From Oscillatoriales cyanobacterium CG2_30_44_21 (GTDB lineage: Bacteria > Cyanobacteriota > Cyanobacteriia > Pseudanabaenales > Pseudanabaenaceae), in NCBI GenBank assembly GCA_001873375.1, contig MNZA01000242.1, forward strand, positions 1 to 38,064: a DNA stretch of 38,064 bases. The letters run 5' to 3'. Numbering within the stretch: the first letter of the stretch is position 1; each line of letters starts with the position of its first letter. A program made the translations under genes and the position numbers. The notes beneath the pieces were generated by a model. It had not been told where the DNA came from and made no database searches. It saw nothing but the letters and a program-made list of their open reading frames with translations. Positions 9,516 to 17,934 of this stretch are shown here, piece after piece.

Positions 9516-10047
9516 TAAAATCAATCCAAGTTTCTAGAGGTTTTAAGGCTATGACTTCTACGGCGAAAAACTATGCTGGTCAAAATTTGCGAGGGCGATC
9601 GCCGCATCATAATATTAAGGCAGTAAACATTTTGTGAAAAACAACCCCTATGATCCAGCCCTCTCAGCAAGATCCAAATCTTTCAGGGCTAACAACAAAG
9701 ACTGGCAAGCGACCTGAAGTAACTAATTTATTTAGGTTGTATTCTTTATTGTGATGAAGCAGAAGATATTTACCAATAAAACATTAAAATTGTTTTTTAG
9801 AAAATGTTAGATAGATATTTAGATCAATTAAGATAAATCACAAATCAGCATATGTGGCATAGATTTTATTTGCCCATTTCATACCGACTAAAAGGGAATA
9901 GACACATTTATTGCATTCTAGCTAACCATAATTTATTGGATATAGTTCTTAGCCCCAAAATATAAGGTTTTAAGATACTAGCAATCGCCTCGTGTAGATC
10001 GATCGCGGTATTATTTACTTGGTTTCAAACCACATTGGAAAAACCTT

Positions 10048-11031
10048 ATGGATATACTGATTAGCTTTGCGATCGGCGCGAGTGTACTTTTTAGCTTTGG
10101 AAGCTCGTCATTTAAGATCATCAACCAAGGCGAAGAAGCATTAGTCGCCTCCTTTGGTAAGTACAAACGCAAGTTACCTGCGGGTCCGCACTTTATTGTT
10201 CCTTTCATTGATAGCGTCTCCTATCGAGGCTCGATTAAAGAACAGGTTCTAGATATTGAACCGCAGCAATGCATCACCCGTGACAACGTATCGATTACGG
10301 CGGATGCGGTAGTGTACTGGCGCATCGTTGATATGGAAAAAGCATTTTATCGCGTTGATAACTTGCGCCAAGCGATGACAAATATTATCTTGACGCAGAT
10401 TCGTGCTGAGCTTGGCAACCTAGAACTAGACGAAACTTTCACCGCCCGCAATAAAATCAATGAGATCCTGTTGCAAGACCTTGACGAAGCGACTGATCCT
10501 TGGGGTGTTAAGGTAACTAGAGTAGAACTGCGCGATATCTTGCCAGCTAAGGCGGTGCAGGAGTCGATGGAGTTGCAAATGACAGCCGAACGCCGCAAAC
10601 GAGCCGCAATTCTTACTTCTGAAGGTGAACGCGAAGCCGCCATTAACAAAGCTAGGGGCTTGGCAGATTCGCAATTGTTAGACGCAGAAGCTTCGCAAAA
10701 GGCGGCGATTTTGGAAGCGGAAGGTCAAAAACAATCACGGATTTTACGGGCTGAGGCGGAGCGTCAAGAACAGGTACTAAAGGCGCAGGGTACGGCTCAG
10801 GCGATGCAGGTACTACTGCAATCGATGAAGGGCAATCCGCAAGCTCAAGATGCTTTGCAATTTTTGCTAGCTCAGAGCTATATCTCGATGGCAACCACTG
10901 TTGGCTCTAGTGACAGCAGCAAAGTCATGTTTATGGATCCGCGATCACTACCTTCGACCTTGGAAGGTTTAAAGTCAATCGTGGATATGCCAGAAGCTGG
11001 CGATGCACCAAATGGTAATTGGAATAAATAA
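10048..11031 (+). CDS. SPFH/Band 7 (stomatin/prohibitin-like) protein
   Basis: N-terminal hydrophobic segment, [73 protein letters not shown]. Confidence 0.93.
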   Translation: MDILISFAIGASVLFSFGSSSFKIINQGEEALVASFGKYKRKLPAGPHFIVPFIDSVSYRGSIKEQVLDIEPQQCITRDNVSITADAVVYWRIVDMEKAFYRVDNLRQAMTNIILTQIRAELGNLELDETFTARNKINEILLQDLDEATDPWGVKVTRVELRDILPAKAVQESMELQMTAERRKRAAILTSEGEREAAINKARGLADSQLLDAEASQKAAILEAEGQKQSRILRAEAERQEQVLKAQGTAQAMQVLLQSMKGNPQAQDALQFLLAQSYISMATTVGSSDSSKVMFMDPRSLPSTLEGLKSIVDMPEAGDAPNGNWNK

Positions 11032-11033
11032 AC

Positions 11034-11064
11034 AACAAGGGTGCGGCTAAGCCGCGCCCTTGTT
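11034..11064. repeat. Palindrome, 14-bp arms (one T/G), loop taa, after SPFH gene
   Basis: aacaagggtgcggc-taa-gccgcgcccttgtt. Confidence 0.88.
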
Positions 11065-11110
11065 ATAGCAAGTAAAGAAATGGCTACGCCATTTCTTTAC
11101 TTGCTATAAC
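11062..11110. repeat. Palindrome, 23-bp arms, loop tac (AAATGGC subfamily)
   Basis: gttatagcaagtaaagaaatggc-tac-gccatttctttacttgctataac; shares 3 bp with previous palindrome. Confidence 0.95.
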
Positions 11111-11183
11111 TGGATTCGTATTAGACTAGGTAGACAAGGCGCAAGCCAAGTTTCACCTTTGAAAGACTTTCGGATAAACCACT

Positions 11184-12770
11184 ATGTTTTGGGCGGATAA
11201 ATTTGCAGCAGATGCAAGCGGCGATCGCATTATAGTTAACGATTCCAAAACCCCCTCTGGGCGCGTCCATGTCGGCTCATTGCGCGGGGTTGTGATTCAC
11301 GATGCCATTTATCGCGCCCTCAAACACGCGGGAAAACCCGTCACTTTTACCTATGGTGTCGATGATTACGATGCGCTGGACACCGTACCGCATTATTTAG
11401 ATCAAGCCAAGTTTGCTCCCTACTTAGGGCAGCCCCTCTGCAACGTGCCGTCTCCTGAAGACTCAGCCACCGACTATGCCAAATACTTCATGGGCGAGTT
11501 TCTAGAAGTATTTGAGCATTTGGGTGTGCGTCCTGAAATTTATTACCTGCGCGATCTCTATCGTTCAGGTAAGATGAATCCTTATATTGATTTGTTTTTG
11601 AATAACGCTCACCTCGTTCGTGAGTCCTATAAGGAAGTTAGCAAAGCCGATCGCCCTGATAATTGGCGACCCTTTCAGACCATTTGCGAAAACTGCGGCA
11701 AGATCGCCACTACCGTTGTCACCGATTACCAAGATGGCAAGGTTTTTTATACCTGTCAGCCTAAAGCGATGAACTATGTAGAAGGTTGTGGACATTCAGG
11801 TTGGATGTCACCCTTTGATGGCAATGGTAAGTTGCCTTGGAAAGTGGAATGGGTGGCTAAGTGGGAAGTTGTCGGCGTATCGATTGAACTGGCTGGCAAA
11901 GATCATTCTCAAAAGGGCGGCTCCCGTGATGTTGCCAATTCCATTTGTCGCAAGATTCTAAAGAAAAATCCACCTACCCATGCGCCCTACGAATTTATTT
12001 TGGTAAATGGAACTAAGATGAGTTCTTCTAAGGGAGTTGGCTCAAGTGCTAAAGAGATCGCCGATCTGTTGCCTCCTGAATTATTACGCTTCTTGATGTT
12101 GCGAACTCAGCCCCGCAGTGTGATTAATTTCTCACCCAATTACGAGACGGTGACTCGCCTCTTCCGTGACTACGATACCTTGATCGATAAATATCAAGCA
12201 GATACGGTCAAAGATGAGAAAGCTCTTGAAGAACTAGTTCCTCTAATTTATTCGCAACTAAATACCGAAGAAAAGGTTGAAGGCTATCAAGCTTTTGATT
12301 TCAGCACTCTAATTTCGCTGCTGCAAATCCCTCACCTTGATCTGGAAACTGAGATTGCGGCGAGAAGTGCTAACCCATTGAGCGATCGCGATTGGAAAGT
12401 AGTCCGCGATCGGATTAGGGTCGGCAAGAAGTGGCTACAGGACTATGCCGATGAAGAGGAGAAGCTAGTACTGTATCTGGACTCTATGCCAGACAAGGCA
12501 AATAACCTCACGGCGGAGCAGGTGACTTATCTAGAAACTTTGGCGGTGAATCTGGCGGGTGATCTGAACTGGGAAGGCGAAGAATTGCAAACTTTGCTAT
12601 TTAGCACTTCCAAGCAAATTGATGTTTCGCAAAAGAGCGCCTTTGCTGCCGTTTATTACACCTTCTTAAATAAAGAGCGAGGCCCCAAAGCGGGGAGTTT
12701 ACTTTCCTATCTCGATAAGTCTTTTGTGATTCAGCGTATTAAGAACGCGATCGCCCTGCACAAAACCTAA
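11184..12770 (+). CDS. lysS: Lysyl-tRNA synthetase, class I type
   Basis: TPSGRVHVGSLRG (HxGH-type class I signature), Cys cluster CENCGK...YTCQPK, KMSSSKG motif; architecture matches class I LysRS rather than class II. Confidence 0.88.
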   Translation: MFWADKFAADASGDRIIVNDSKTPSGRVHVGSLRGVVIHDAIYRALKHAGKPVTFTYGVDDYDALDTVPHYLDQAKFAPYLGQPLCNVPSPEDSATDYAKYFMGEFLEVFEHLGVRPEIYYLRDLYRSGKMNPYIDLFLNNAHLVRESYKEVSKADRPDNWRPFQTICENCGKIATTVVTDYQDGKVFYTCQPKAMNYVEGCGHSGWMSPFDGNGKLPWKVEWVAKWEVVGVSIELAGKDHSQKGGSRDVANSICRKILKKNPPTHAPYEFILVNGTKMSSSKGVGSSAKEIADLLPPELLRFLMLRTQPRSVINFSPNYETVTRLFRDYDTLIDKYQADTVKDEKALEELVPLIYSQLNTEEKVEGYQAFDFSTLISLLQIPHLDLETEIAARSANPLSDRDWKVVRDRIRVGKKWLQDYADEEEKLVLYLDSMPDKANNLTAEQVTYLETLAVNLAGDLNWEGEELQTLLFSTSKQIDVSQKSAFAAVYYTFLNKERGPKAGSLLSYLDKSFVIQRIKNAIALHKT

Positions 12771-12982
12771 AAACAAATAAGGAAAATGGGTCGTTGCAGG
12801 ACAAAGTATGAATTAGATAGAGGAAAGGACAGAAGGGTCATGAAGATAGTGAATCAGCAATCGCACAGAGTAACGCAACATATCCAAAGACTTGGAATAA
12901 CAGGAGGTTTTACGGTGCAGTCTCGCCAGATAGTGACGTAGCCGAGAGTTTTCACCTTCAACTCGAGTCATGTATGTCTTGC

Positions 12983-13078
12983 TACTCCCTTCCCAGCGAG
13001 AAATTAGACGTTGCGGCGCTTCGCGCCGCAACGATAATCCTTGGTTTTAATGTCTAATTTTATAGCGGGAAGGGAGTA
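12983..13078. mobile_element. ~96-bp inverted-repeat-bounded (MITE-like) segment at the breakpoint of the IS1-family remnant
   Basis: tactcccttcccagcgagaaattagac (12983-13009) versus the reverse complement of 13052-13078, tactcccttcccgctataaaattagac: 12/12 outer and 9/9 inner bases match, with 6 differing between. Contains palindrome cgttgcggcgc-ttc-gcgccgcaacg. Confidence 0.6.
13009..13033. repeat. Palindrome, 11-bp arms, loop ttc, inside the IS1-remnant breakpoint element
   Basis: cgttgcggcgc-ttc-gcgccgcaacg. Confidence 0.9.
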
Positions 13079-13224
13079 TGATTTTGCTTAACTCCATTCT
13101 TGCGTATGTGTTCTGACCCGCACTTTGGACATTTCATCTCTCTTGCTTGAACTCATACTTTATTGTGCAACGCCTAATTTTATTATCACCAAGCACTGTA
13201 TGCGCAGCGACTCTTTACTTGGTA

Positions 13225-13608
13225 TTACTCATGAACTGTGCCATCAGGCATTGTTGCGCCAGCTAGTTTTGCGTGATCTAACTTGGCTAAGCTCAGGTCG
13301 GCGTGAAACAAATTTGCACCAGTGAGATTAGCACGGCTGAGATCGGCTCTAGTCAAAATAGCCCCACGCAGATCAGCTTTTTCTAGATTGGCGCGACTCA
13401 GATCTGCCCACCCCAAGTCGGCACCCCGCAGATCAGCGCCGCTAAGATTGACATGAATTAAAATTGATTCACTTAAATTTGCGCCATGCAAACAGGTTCC
13501 TTGCAAATCACCATCGTTGAGACGGGTCTGCTCAAAGCTGCGATCGCCATTGGTATAGCGTTCAAGTAGTTCTTTTGCAGTCACCGCTGCGTGGGAGGGA
13601 AAAGTCAT
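13225..13608 (-). CDS. Pentapeptide repeat protein
   Basis: ANLSESILIHVNLSGADLRGADLGWADLSRANLEKADLRGAILTRADLSRANL repeats. Confidence 0.92.
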   Translation of the reverse strand: MTFPSHAAVTAKELLERYTNGDRSFEQTRLNDGDLQGTCLHGANLSESILIHVNLSGADLRGADLGWADLSRANLEKADLRGAILTRADLSRANLTGANLFHADLSLAKLDHAKLAGATMPDGTVHE

Positions 13609-13719
13609 GGCAGTTATCTCAAATTACAGATATTGTGGCATCTGGGTTCAAAGTCGCTCTAACAGCAATGGCATCGCAAAGCGTTGTTGTTGCTGTTAGA
13701 GTGCAAAGCGCTAGAGGAT

Positions 13720-14025
13720 CTAAGTCATGATTGGTCCAGAGCGATCGCGTTTTCGCGGCAAGAATCTCACTGAAACTCGCTTTAAGTTAAATTTATCCTC
13801 AAGCTCGTGGACATAATCGACCCCTTCACCTGAATGTTCGCGATCGTCAAGGGTTTCTAGTAAGTTTAAGATGGCATCATCTAAGCCTGGTGGTCCGATG
13901 AACAGGTGCATGAGAGTTTCGCAGTTATCATCGTCGGGATAGATAGGAATGTAATAAATGTAGGGGGTATCCATAATTTCTGGTGTAAATTTTAGTCCGC
14001 CGTATAGTTTTTCAAGGATTAGCAA
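13720..14025 (-). CDS. Conserved hypothetical protein (acidic, 101 aa)
   Basis: Intact ORF, protein-like composition (PYIYYIPIYPDDDNCETLMHLFIGPPGLDDAILNLLETLDD); no confident family. Confidence 0.55.
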   Translation of the reverse strand: MLILEKLYGGLKFTPEIMDTPYIYYIPIYPDDDNCETLMHLFIGPPGLDDAILNLLETLDDREHSGEGVDYVHELEDKFNLKRVSVRFLPRKRDRSGPIMT

Positions 14026-14082
14026 TGCTTTGCGCTACTAATCCTGATGTATCCAGTTTTAGCAGTTATCATTATGAAACTG

Positions 14083-14125
14083 ATTTTGAAATTTTCAGCG
14101 CCTAGGGCGCTGAAAATTTCAAAAT
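14083..14125. repeat. Palindrome, 20-bp arms, loop tag
   Basis: attttgaaattttcagcgcc-tag-ggcgctgaaaatttcaaaat. Confidence 0.93.
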
Positions 14126-14199
14126 TGATTTTTTGATTATGCCAAGCTGCTGACTACATTTAAGCTAATTGCAACAAACATACAACATTGCATTACATC

Positions 14200-14236
14200 G
14201 CTTTGTGCATCGCGGCGGAGCCGCAATGCACAAAGC
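14200..14236. repeat. Palindrome, 17-bp arms (one mismatch), loop gga
   Basis: gctttgtgcatcgcggc-gga-gccgcaatgcacaaagc. Confidence 0.88.
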
Positions 14237-14288
14237 CCCAAGGTGGTTCCCGCCCGCGTAGCGGGCGGAACCACCTTGGGGCTTTGTG
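14229..14288. repeat. Palindrome, ~28-bp arms with 1-nt bulge, loop gta (CCGCCCGC subfamily)
   Basis: cacaaagccccaaggtggttcccgcccgc-gta-gcgggcggaaccaccttggggctttgtg; shares cacaaagc with previous palindrome. Confidence 0.92.
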
Positions 14289-14313
14289 TTGAGTTACTTG
14301 CAGTAGTTGCTCG

Positions 14314-14364
14314 CAAGAATAATTTTGAAAGCGCTGCGAAGCAATGCTTTCAAAATTATTCTTG
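14314..14364. repeat. Imperfect palindrome, loop gaa; paralogue of 15915-15971
   Basis: caagaataattttgaaagcgctgc-gaa-gcaatgctttcaaaattattcttg. Confidence 0.88.
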
Positions 14365-14580
14365 GTTCGAGTTTGAGCGCAAAGCACTGTAAAGAGTAAA
14401 CTAGCAATCTACAATAGAAAAACCAATATACGCCAAATTAGCAAAGCGTAGCTGTAGTCCATTGCCTTAGAACAAGTCAAAAAAACTGAGTGGTGCTTTG
14501 CGCCGCCACTAGTATTTGGGCTTTATGTGCTAACAAAACTAACGCCAGCTATAGGTAGCTAGGCACACTAAAAACCAAAA

Positions 14581-14615
14581 AGGTCGTGCCGCCCATGTAG
14601 CGGGCGGCACGACCT
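14581..14615. repeat. Palindrome, 14-bp arms, core altered (CCGCCC subfamily)
   Basis: aggtcgtgccgccc-atgtagc-gggcggcacgacct. Confidence 0.88.
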
Positions 14616-14677
14616 AGGGCTTTTAGTTTATGCCTAGATGCGATCACCTTTGCCATCTAAGTGCGATTAATTTAATC

Positions 14678-15850
14678 ATGCTCAACCCAGATCCCAACTC
14701 GATTCAACTTACTCAAGACGATTACGAACGCTATTCGCGTCACCTGATTTTGCCTGAGGTTGGTGTAGATGGACAAAAGCGACTCAAAGCCGCAAGCGTA
14801 CTGTGTATCGGTACGGGAGGCTTAGGTTCGCCTTTGTTGTTATATCTCGCCGCCGCAGGTGTGGGACGCATCGGTATTGTTGACTTTGATGTAGTCGATA
14901 CATCCAATCTTCAGCGTCAAGTCATCCACAGCACTAGCTCGGTCGGTACACCCAAGATCGAATCCGCTAAGGCAAGGATCTTGGAAATCAATCCCTATTG
15001 CCAGATTGACCTCTATAACACCCACCTGTCTTCGACCAATGCTCTCGAAATCGTGGCTCCCTACGATATCGTTGTCGATGGCACGGATAATTTCCCCACC
15101 CGCTACCTAGTCAATGATGCTTGCGTGTTGCTAGACAAGCCCAATGTCTATGGTTCGATTTTCCGATTTGAAGGACAGGCGACGGTCTTTAACTATGAAG
15201 GTGGTCCCAATTATCGCGATCTCTATCCAGAGCCACCACCTCCAGGGCTAGTTCCTTCCTGCGCTGAGGGCGGCGTACTGGGGATTTTGCCAGGAATTAT
15301 TGGCGTGATCCAAGCAACGGAGACGGTCAAGATTATCCTTGGTCAAGGAAATACGCTAAGTGGTCGCTTATTACTTTACGATGCCTTAAAAATGACTTTC
15401 CGCGAACTGAAGCTTCGCCCTAACCCAGTCCGTCCTGTCATCGAGCAATTGATTGACTATCAAATGTTCTGCGGTATCACTCAACAAAAACAAACTGAAA
15501 TGGAAACGCAACAATCAATTCCTGAAATGACGGTTACGGAACTCAAAGAGATCATTGATGCGGGTGCGTCAGATTATGTAATCGTCGATGTCCGAAATCC
15601 TAATGAATGGGAAATTGGCAAAATTCCCAATACGGTTCTTGTGCCATTGCCAGACATTGAGAATGGTAATGGTGTGGATAAGGTCAAGTCTCTGCTTGGA
15701 GATAAGAAGTTAATTGTCCATTGCAAGATGGGTGGGCGATCGCTGAAGGCGCTGGGCATTTTAAAGCAAGCGGGCGTTGACGGGATCAATGTTCAAGGCG
15801 GCATTAATGCATGGAGCGATCTGGTCGATCCAACGGTTCCCAAATATTAA
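14678..15850 (+). CDS. moeB: MoeB/ThiF-type sulfur-carrier adenylyltransferase with C-terminal rhodanese domain
   Basis: ERYSRHLILPEVGVDGQKRLKAASVLCIGTGGLGSPLLLYLAAAGVG; DGTDNFPTRYLVNDAC; C-terminal VIVDVRNPNEWEIGKIP...VHCKMGGRS. Start set at MLNPDPN inside ORF 14630..15850. Confidence 0.92.
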   Translation: MLNPDPNSIQLTQDDYERYSRHLILPEVGVDGQKRLKAASVLCIGTGGLGSPLLLYLAAAGVGRIGIVDFDVVDTSNLQRQVIHSTSSVGTPKIESAKARILEINPYCQIDLYNTHLSSTNALEIVAPYDIVVDGTDNFPTRYLVNDACVLLDKPNVYGSIFRFEGQATVFNYEGGPNYRDLYPEPPPPGLVPSCAEGGVLGILPGIIGVIQATETVKIILGQGNTLSGRLLLYDALKMTFRELKLRPNPVRPVIEQLIDYQMFCGITQQKQTEMETQQSIPEMTVTELKEIIDAGASDYVIVDVRNPNEWEIGKIPNTVLVPLPDIENGNGVDKVKSLLGDKKLIVHCKMGGRSLKALGILKQAGVDGINVQGGINAWSDLVDPTVPKY

Positions 15851-15854
15851 AACC

Positions 15855-15893
15855 AAAAGTTGTTCCGCCCGCGTAGCGGGCGGAACAACTTTT
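15855..15893. terminator. Palindrome, 18-bp arms, loop gta, followed by T-rich tract after moeB
   Basis: aaaagttgttccgcccgc-gta-gcgggcggaacaactttt then tcggtttt. Confidence 0.8.
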
Positions 15894-15914
15894 TCGGTTT
15901 TGCTGATACTAAAG

Positions 15915-15971
15915 AACCAAGAATAATTTTGAGAGCGTTGCGAAGCAACGCTCTCAAAATTATTCTTGGTT
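15915..15971. repeat. Palindrome, perfect 27-bp arms, loop gaa
   Basis: aaccaagaataattttgagagcgttgc-gaa-gcaacgctctcaaaattattcttggtt. Confidence 0.95.
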
Positions 15972-15986
15972 TGGGTTTTGTAATCG

Positions 15987-17237
15987 CTAAGCCATGACAT
16001 TTTTGAAGAAGGCGATCGCATCTTTAAGAGAAGCGACAAAGGTATCGATTTCGGCTTTGGTGTTGTAGAAATAGACACTTGCCCTTGCCGTGCCGCTAAT
16101 TCCTAAAAAGCGATGTAGGGGCTGAGTGCAATGATGTCCTGAACGGATAGCGATGCCATCTTGATCGAGCATCGCCGAAAGATCATTGGCATGAATACCG
16201 TGGGCGATCGTGAAGGCGGCTAGCCCAGCGCGGTGATGTCTGGGTCCATAAACTTGAATATCAGGAATTTGATCAAGCTGATCCATCATGTATTCGATTA
16301 GTTCTTGCTCGTAAGCATGAATCTTATCCATACCGATCGCCATTAAATAATCCACCGCCGCACCAAGGGCGATCGCTTCGCCAATGGCAGGAGTACCCGC
16401 TTCAAACTTGTGCGGTAAATCGGCATAGGTAGAACTTTGCAAATAGACATCGGCAATCATTTCGCCACCACCCATAAATGGAGGCATCTCTAACAATAAA
16501 TCGCGCTTACCATAGAGAAATCCAATTCCAGTGGGCGCACACATCTTATGTCCCGAAGCCACTAACCAATCGCAGTCAAGCGCTTGCACATCAATCGGCA
16601 TATGCGGAACACTTTGGCAAGCATCTAGCAGTACCTTCGCGCCCTGTGCATGGGCGAGGGGAATCATCTCTTCCACAGGACTGACACAGCCAAGGGTATT
16701 AGAAACATGAACAATGGAAACGAGTTTAGTTTTATCGTTCAAAAGAGATTTGAACTGCTCTAGGCTAATCTCGCCTGTGGCGGTTGGTTCGAGGAACTTT
16801 AAAACTGCGCCTGTGCGTTGGGAAATTAATTGCCAAGGCACAATATTACTGTGATGTTCCATTACAGAAAGAATTATTTCATCTCCAGACTTTAGATTTG
16901 CCCAGCCCCAAGTGTAAGCAACGAGGTTGATCGCTTCGCTAGCATTGCGGGTATAGATGATTTCTTGAGAAGACTGAGCATTGATAAACTTGGCGACTTT
17001 ATCCCGCGCTCCTTCGTAGGCATCTGTCGCTCTGGCGCTGAGGGTATGAGCGCCACGATGCACATTGGCATTGTCATGCTCGTAGTAATATTTCCATGCA
17101 GCAATCACAGATTTTGGCTTTTGGGAACTTGCGGCATTGTCAAAGTAAATCAGAGGCTTACCATTTATCTCTTGATTTAAAATCTCAAAGTCTGCTCTAA
17201 CTTTTTCTGCTAGAGTCTTTTCATAGGTTAATGTCAT
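15987..17237 (-). CDS. sufS: SufS family cysteine desulfurase
   Basis: [81 protein letters not shown]. Confidence 0.95.
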   Translation of the reverse strand: MTLTYEKTLAEKVRADFEILNQEINGKPLIYFDNAASSQKPKSVIAAWKYYYEHDNANVHRGAHTLSARATDAYEGARDKVAKFINAQSSQEIIYTRNASEAINLVAYTWGWANLKSGDEIILSVMEHHSNIVPWQLISQRTGAVLKFLEPTATGEISLEQFKSLLNDKTKLVSIVHVSNTLGCVSPVEEMIPLAHAQGAKVLLDACQSVPHMPIDVQALDCDWLVASGHKMCAPTGIGFLYGKRDLLLEMPPFMGGGEMIADVYLQSSTYADLPHKFEAGTPAIGEAIALGAAVDYLMAIGMDKIHAYEQELIEYMMDQLDQIPDIQVYGPRHHRAGLAAFTIAHGIHANDLSAMLDQDGIAIRSGHHCTQPLHRFLGISGTARASVYFYNTKAEIDTFVASLKDAIAFFKNVMA

Positions 17238-17344
17238 TGGGATTGCTAAGTTTTAACACCATAACTGCTAATTGCATCTTAACAGTTAGCGCTTAGTTTC
17301 GTATTTACCGTGCTTTGCGCCGATTCTGGTTTTAAGTAACTAAA

Positions 17345-17389
17345 CCCAAAGGTTGTTCCGCCCGCTATGCGGGCGGAACAACCTTTGGG
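17345..17389. repeat. Palindrome, 21-bp arms, loop tat (CCGCCCGC subfamily)
   Basis: cccaaaggttgttccgcccgc-tat-gcgggcggaacaacctttggg. Confidence 0.95.
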
Positions 17390-17426
17390 GTTTTAATTAA
17401 GCCTAGCTAATTACTTAAAAAATATT

Positions 17427-17780
17427 GTGAACTCTTCTGAAAACTACGCAAATCTGATCAGCGAGCTATCGCAAAGGTTGCAGTCATTACAATCAGCGAT
17501 CGCGCCCTGCCATAACCATGCGCCAAATTTAGTCAAGGATTGGCAGCGATCGCATGGAGAAATTCAAACTTTTTTTCAAACCCAAATTGTAAATACCGCC
17601 CTAGAAATAACATCACACAATTTGTCTGTGCAGGTAGAGATTGATAAACAATTGAAAATGCTCGGTGTGGATCTGACGATGCTGCAAACTGCGCGTAGTC
17701 CTGACACTTGGCAAAAAAGACATCAACAATCCTGCGATCGCCTCACAAAGTTACAGAGCTACTGCAAAATGCAAGATTAA
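17427..17780 (+). CDS. PatD-like protein (heterocyst frequency control family)
   Basis: ~117 aa helical protein; VQVEIDKQLKMLGVDLTMLQTARSPDTWQKRHQQSCDRLTKLQSYC resembles remembered PatD family C-terminus. Confidence 0.5.
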   Translation: MNSSENYANLISELSQRLQSLQSAIAPCHNHAPNLVKDWQRSHGEIQTFFQTQIVNTALEITSHNLSVQVEIDKQLKMLGVDLTMLQTARSPDTWQKRHQQSCDRLTKLQSYCKMQD

Positions 17781-17825
17781 AAACATTAAAGGTGGCGCGA
17801 AGTGCCGCCTTTAATGTTTTTAATC
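17775..17825. terminator. Palindrome, 24-bp arms with two G/T pairs, loop gaa; contains stop codon of 17427..17780
   Basis: gattaaaaacattaaaggtggcgc-gaa-gtgccgcctttaatgtttttaatc. Confidence 0.8.
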
Positions 17826-17934
17826 ACCGTAGCCATAAAAATTGCCATAACTTAGCTAGATTTTAAAGCGGCATACCCTTACTATACGTAATAGATATTA
17901 AAATAAACATAGTAAAAACTCTATACAATAATCA

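Larger units (their letters stand above)
12813..13137 (-). pseudogene. IS1-family transposase remnant in two pieces: N-terminal 13060-13137 and C-terminal 12813-~12980
   Basis: Minus-strand 13137 reads MKCPKCGSEHIRKNGVKQNH (InsA-type zinc-finger N-terminus) then stops; ORF 12813..13031 ends KTYMTRVEGENSRLRHYLARLHRKTSCYSKSLDMLRYSVRLLIHYL (IS1-family C-terminus). Confidence 0.72.

Noticed and set aside
9640-10047. Possible tRNA or structured RNA in the AT-rich gap
   Set aside because: No cloverleaf or recognisable ncRNA could be read by eye; a tRNAscan/Infernal run would be needed.
13125-13325. Plus-strand ORF 13125..13325
   Set aside because: Overlaps the antisense pentapeptide gene and the IS remnant, with no protein-like features.
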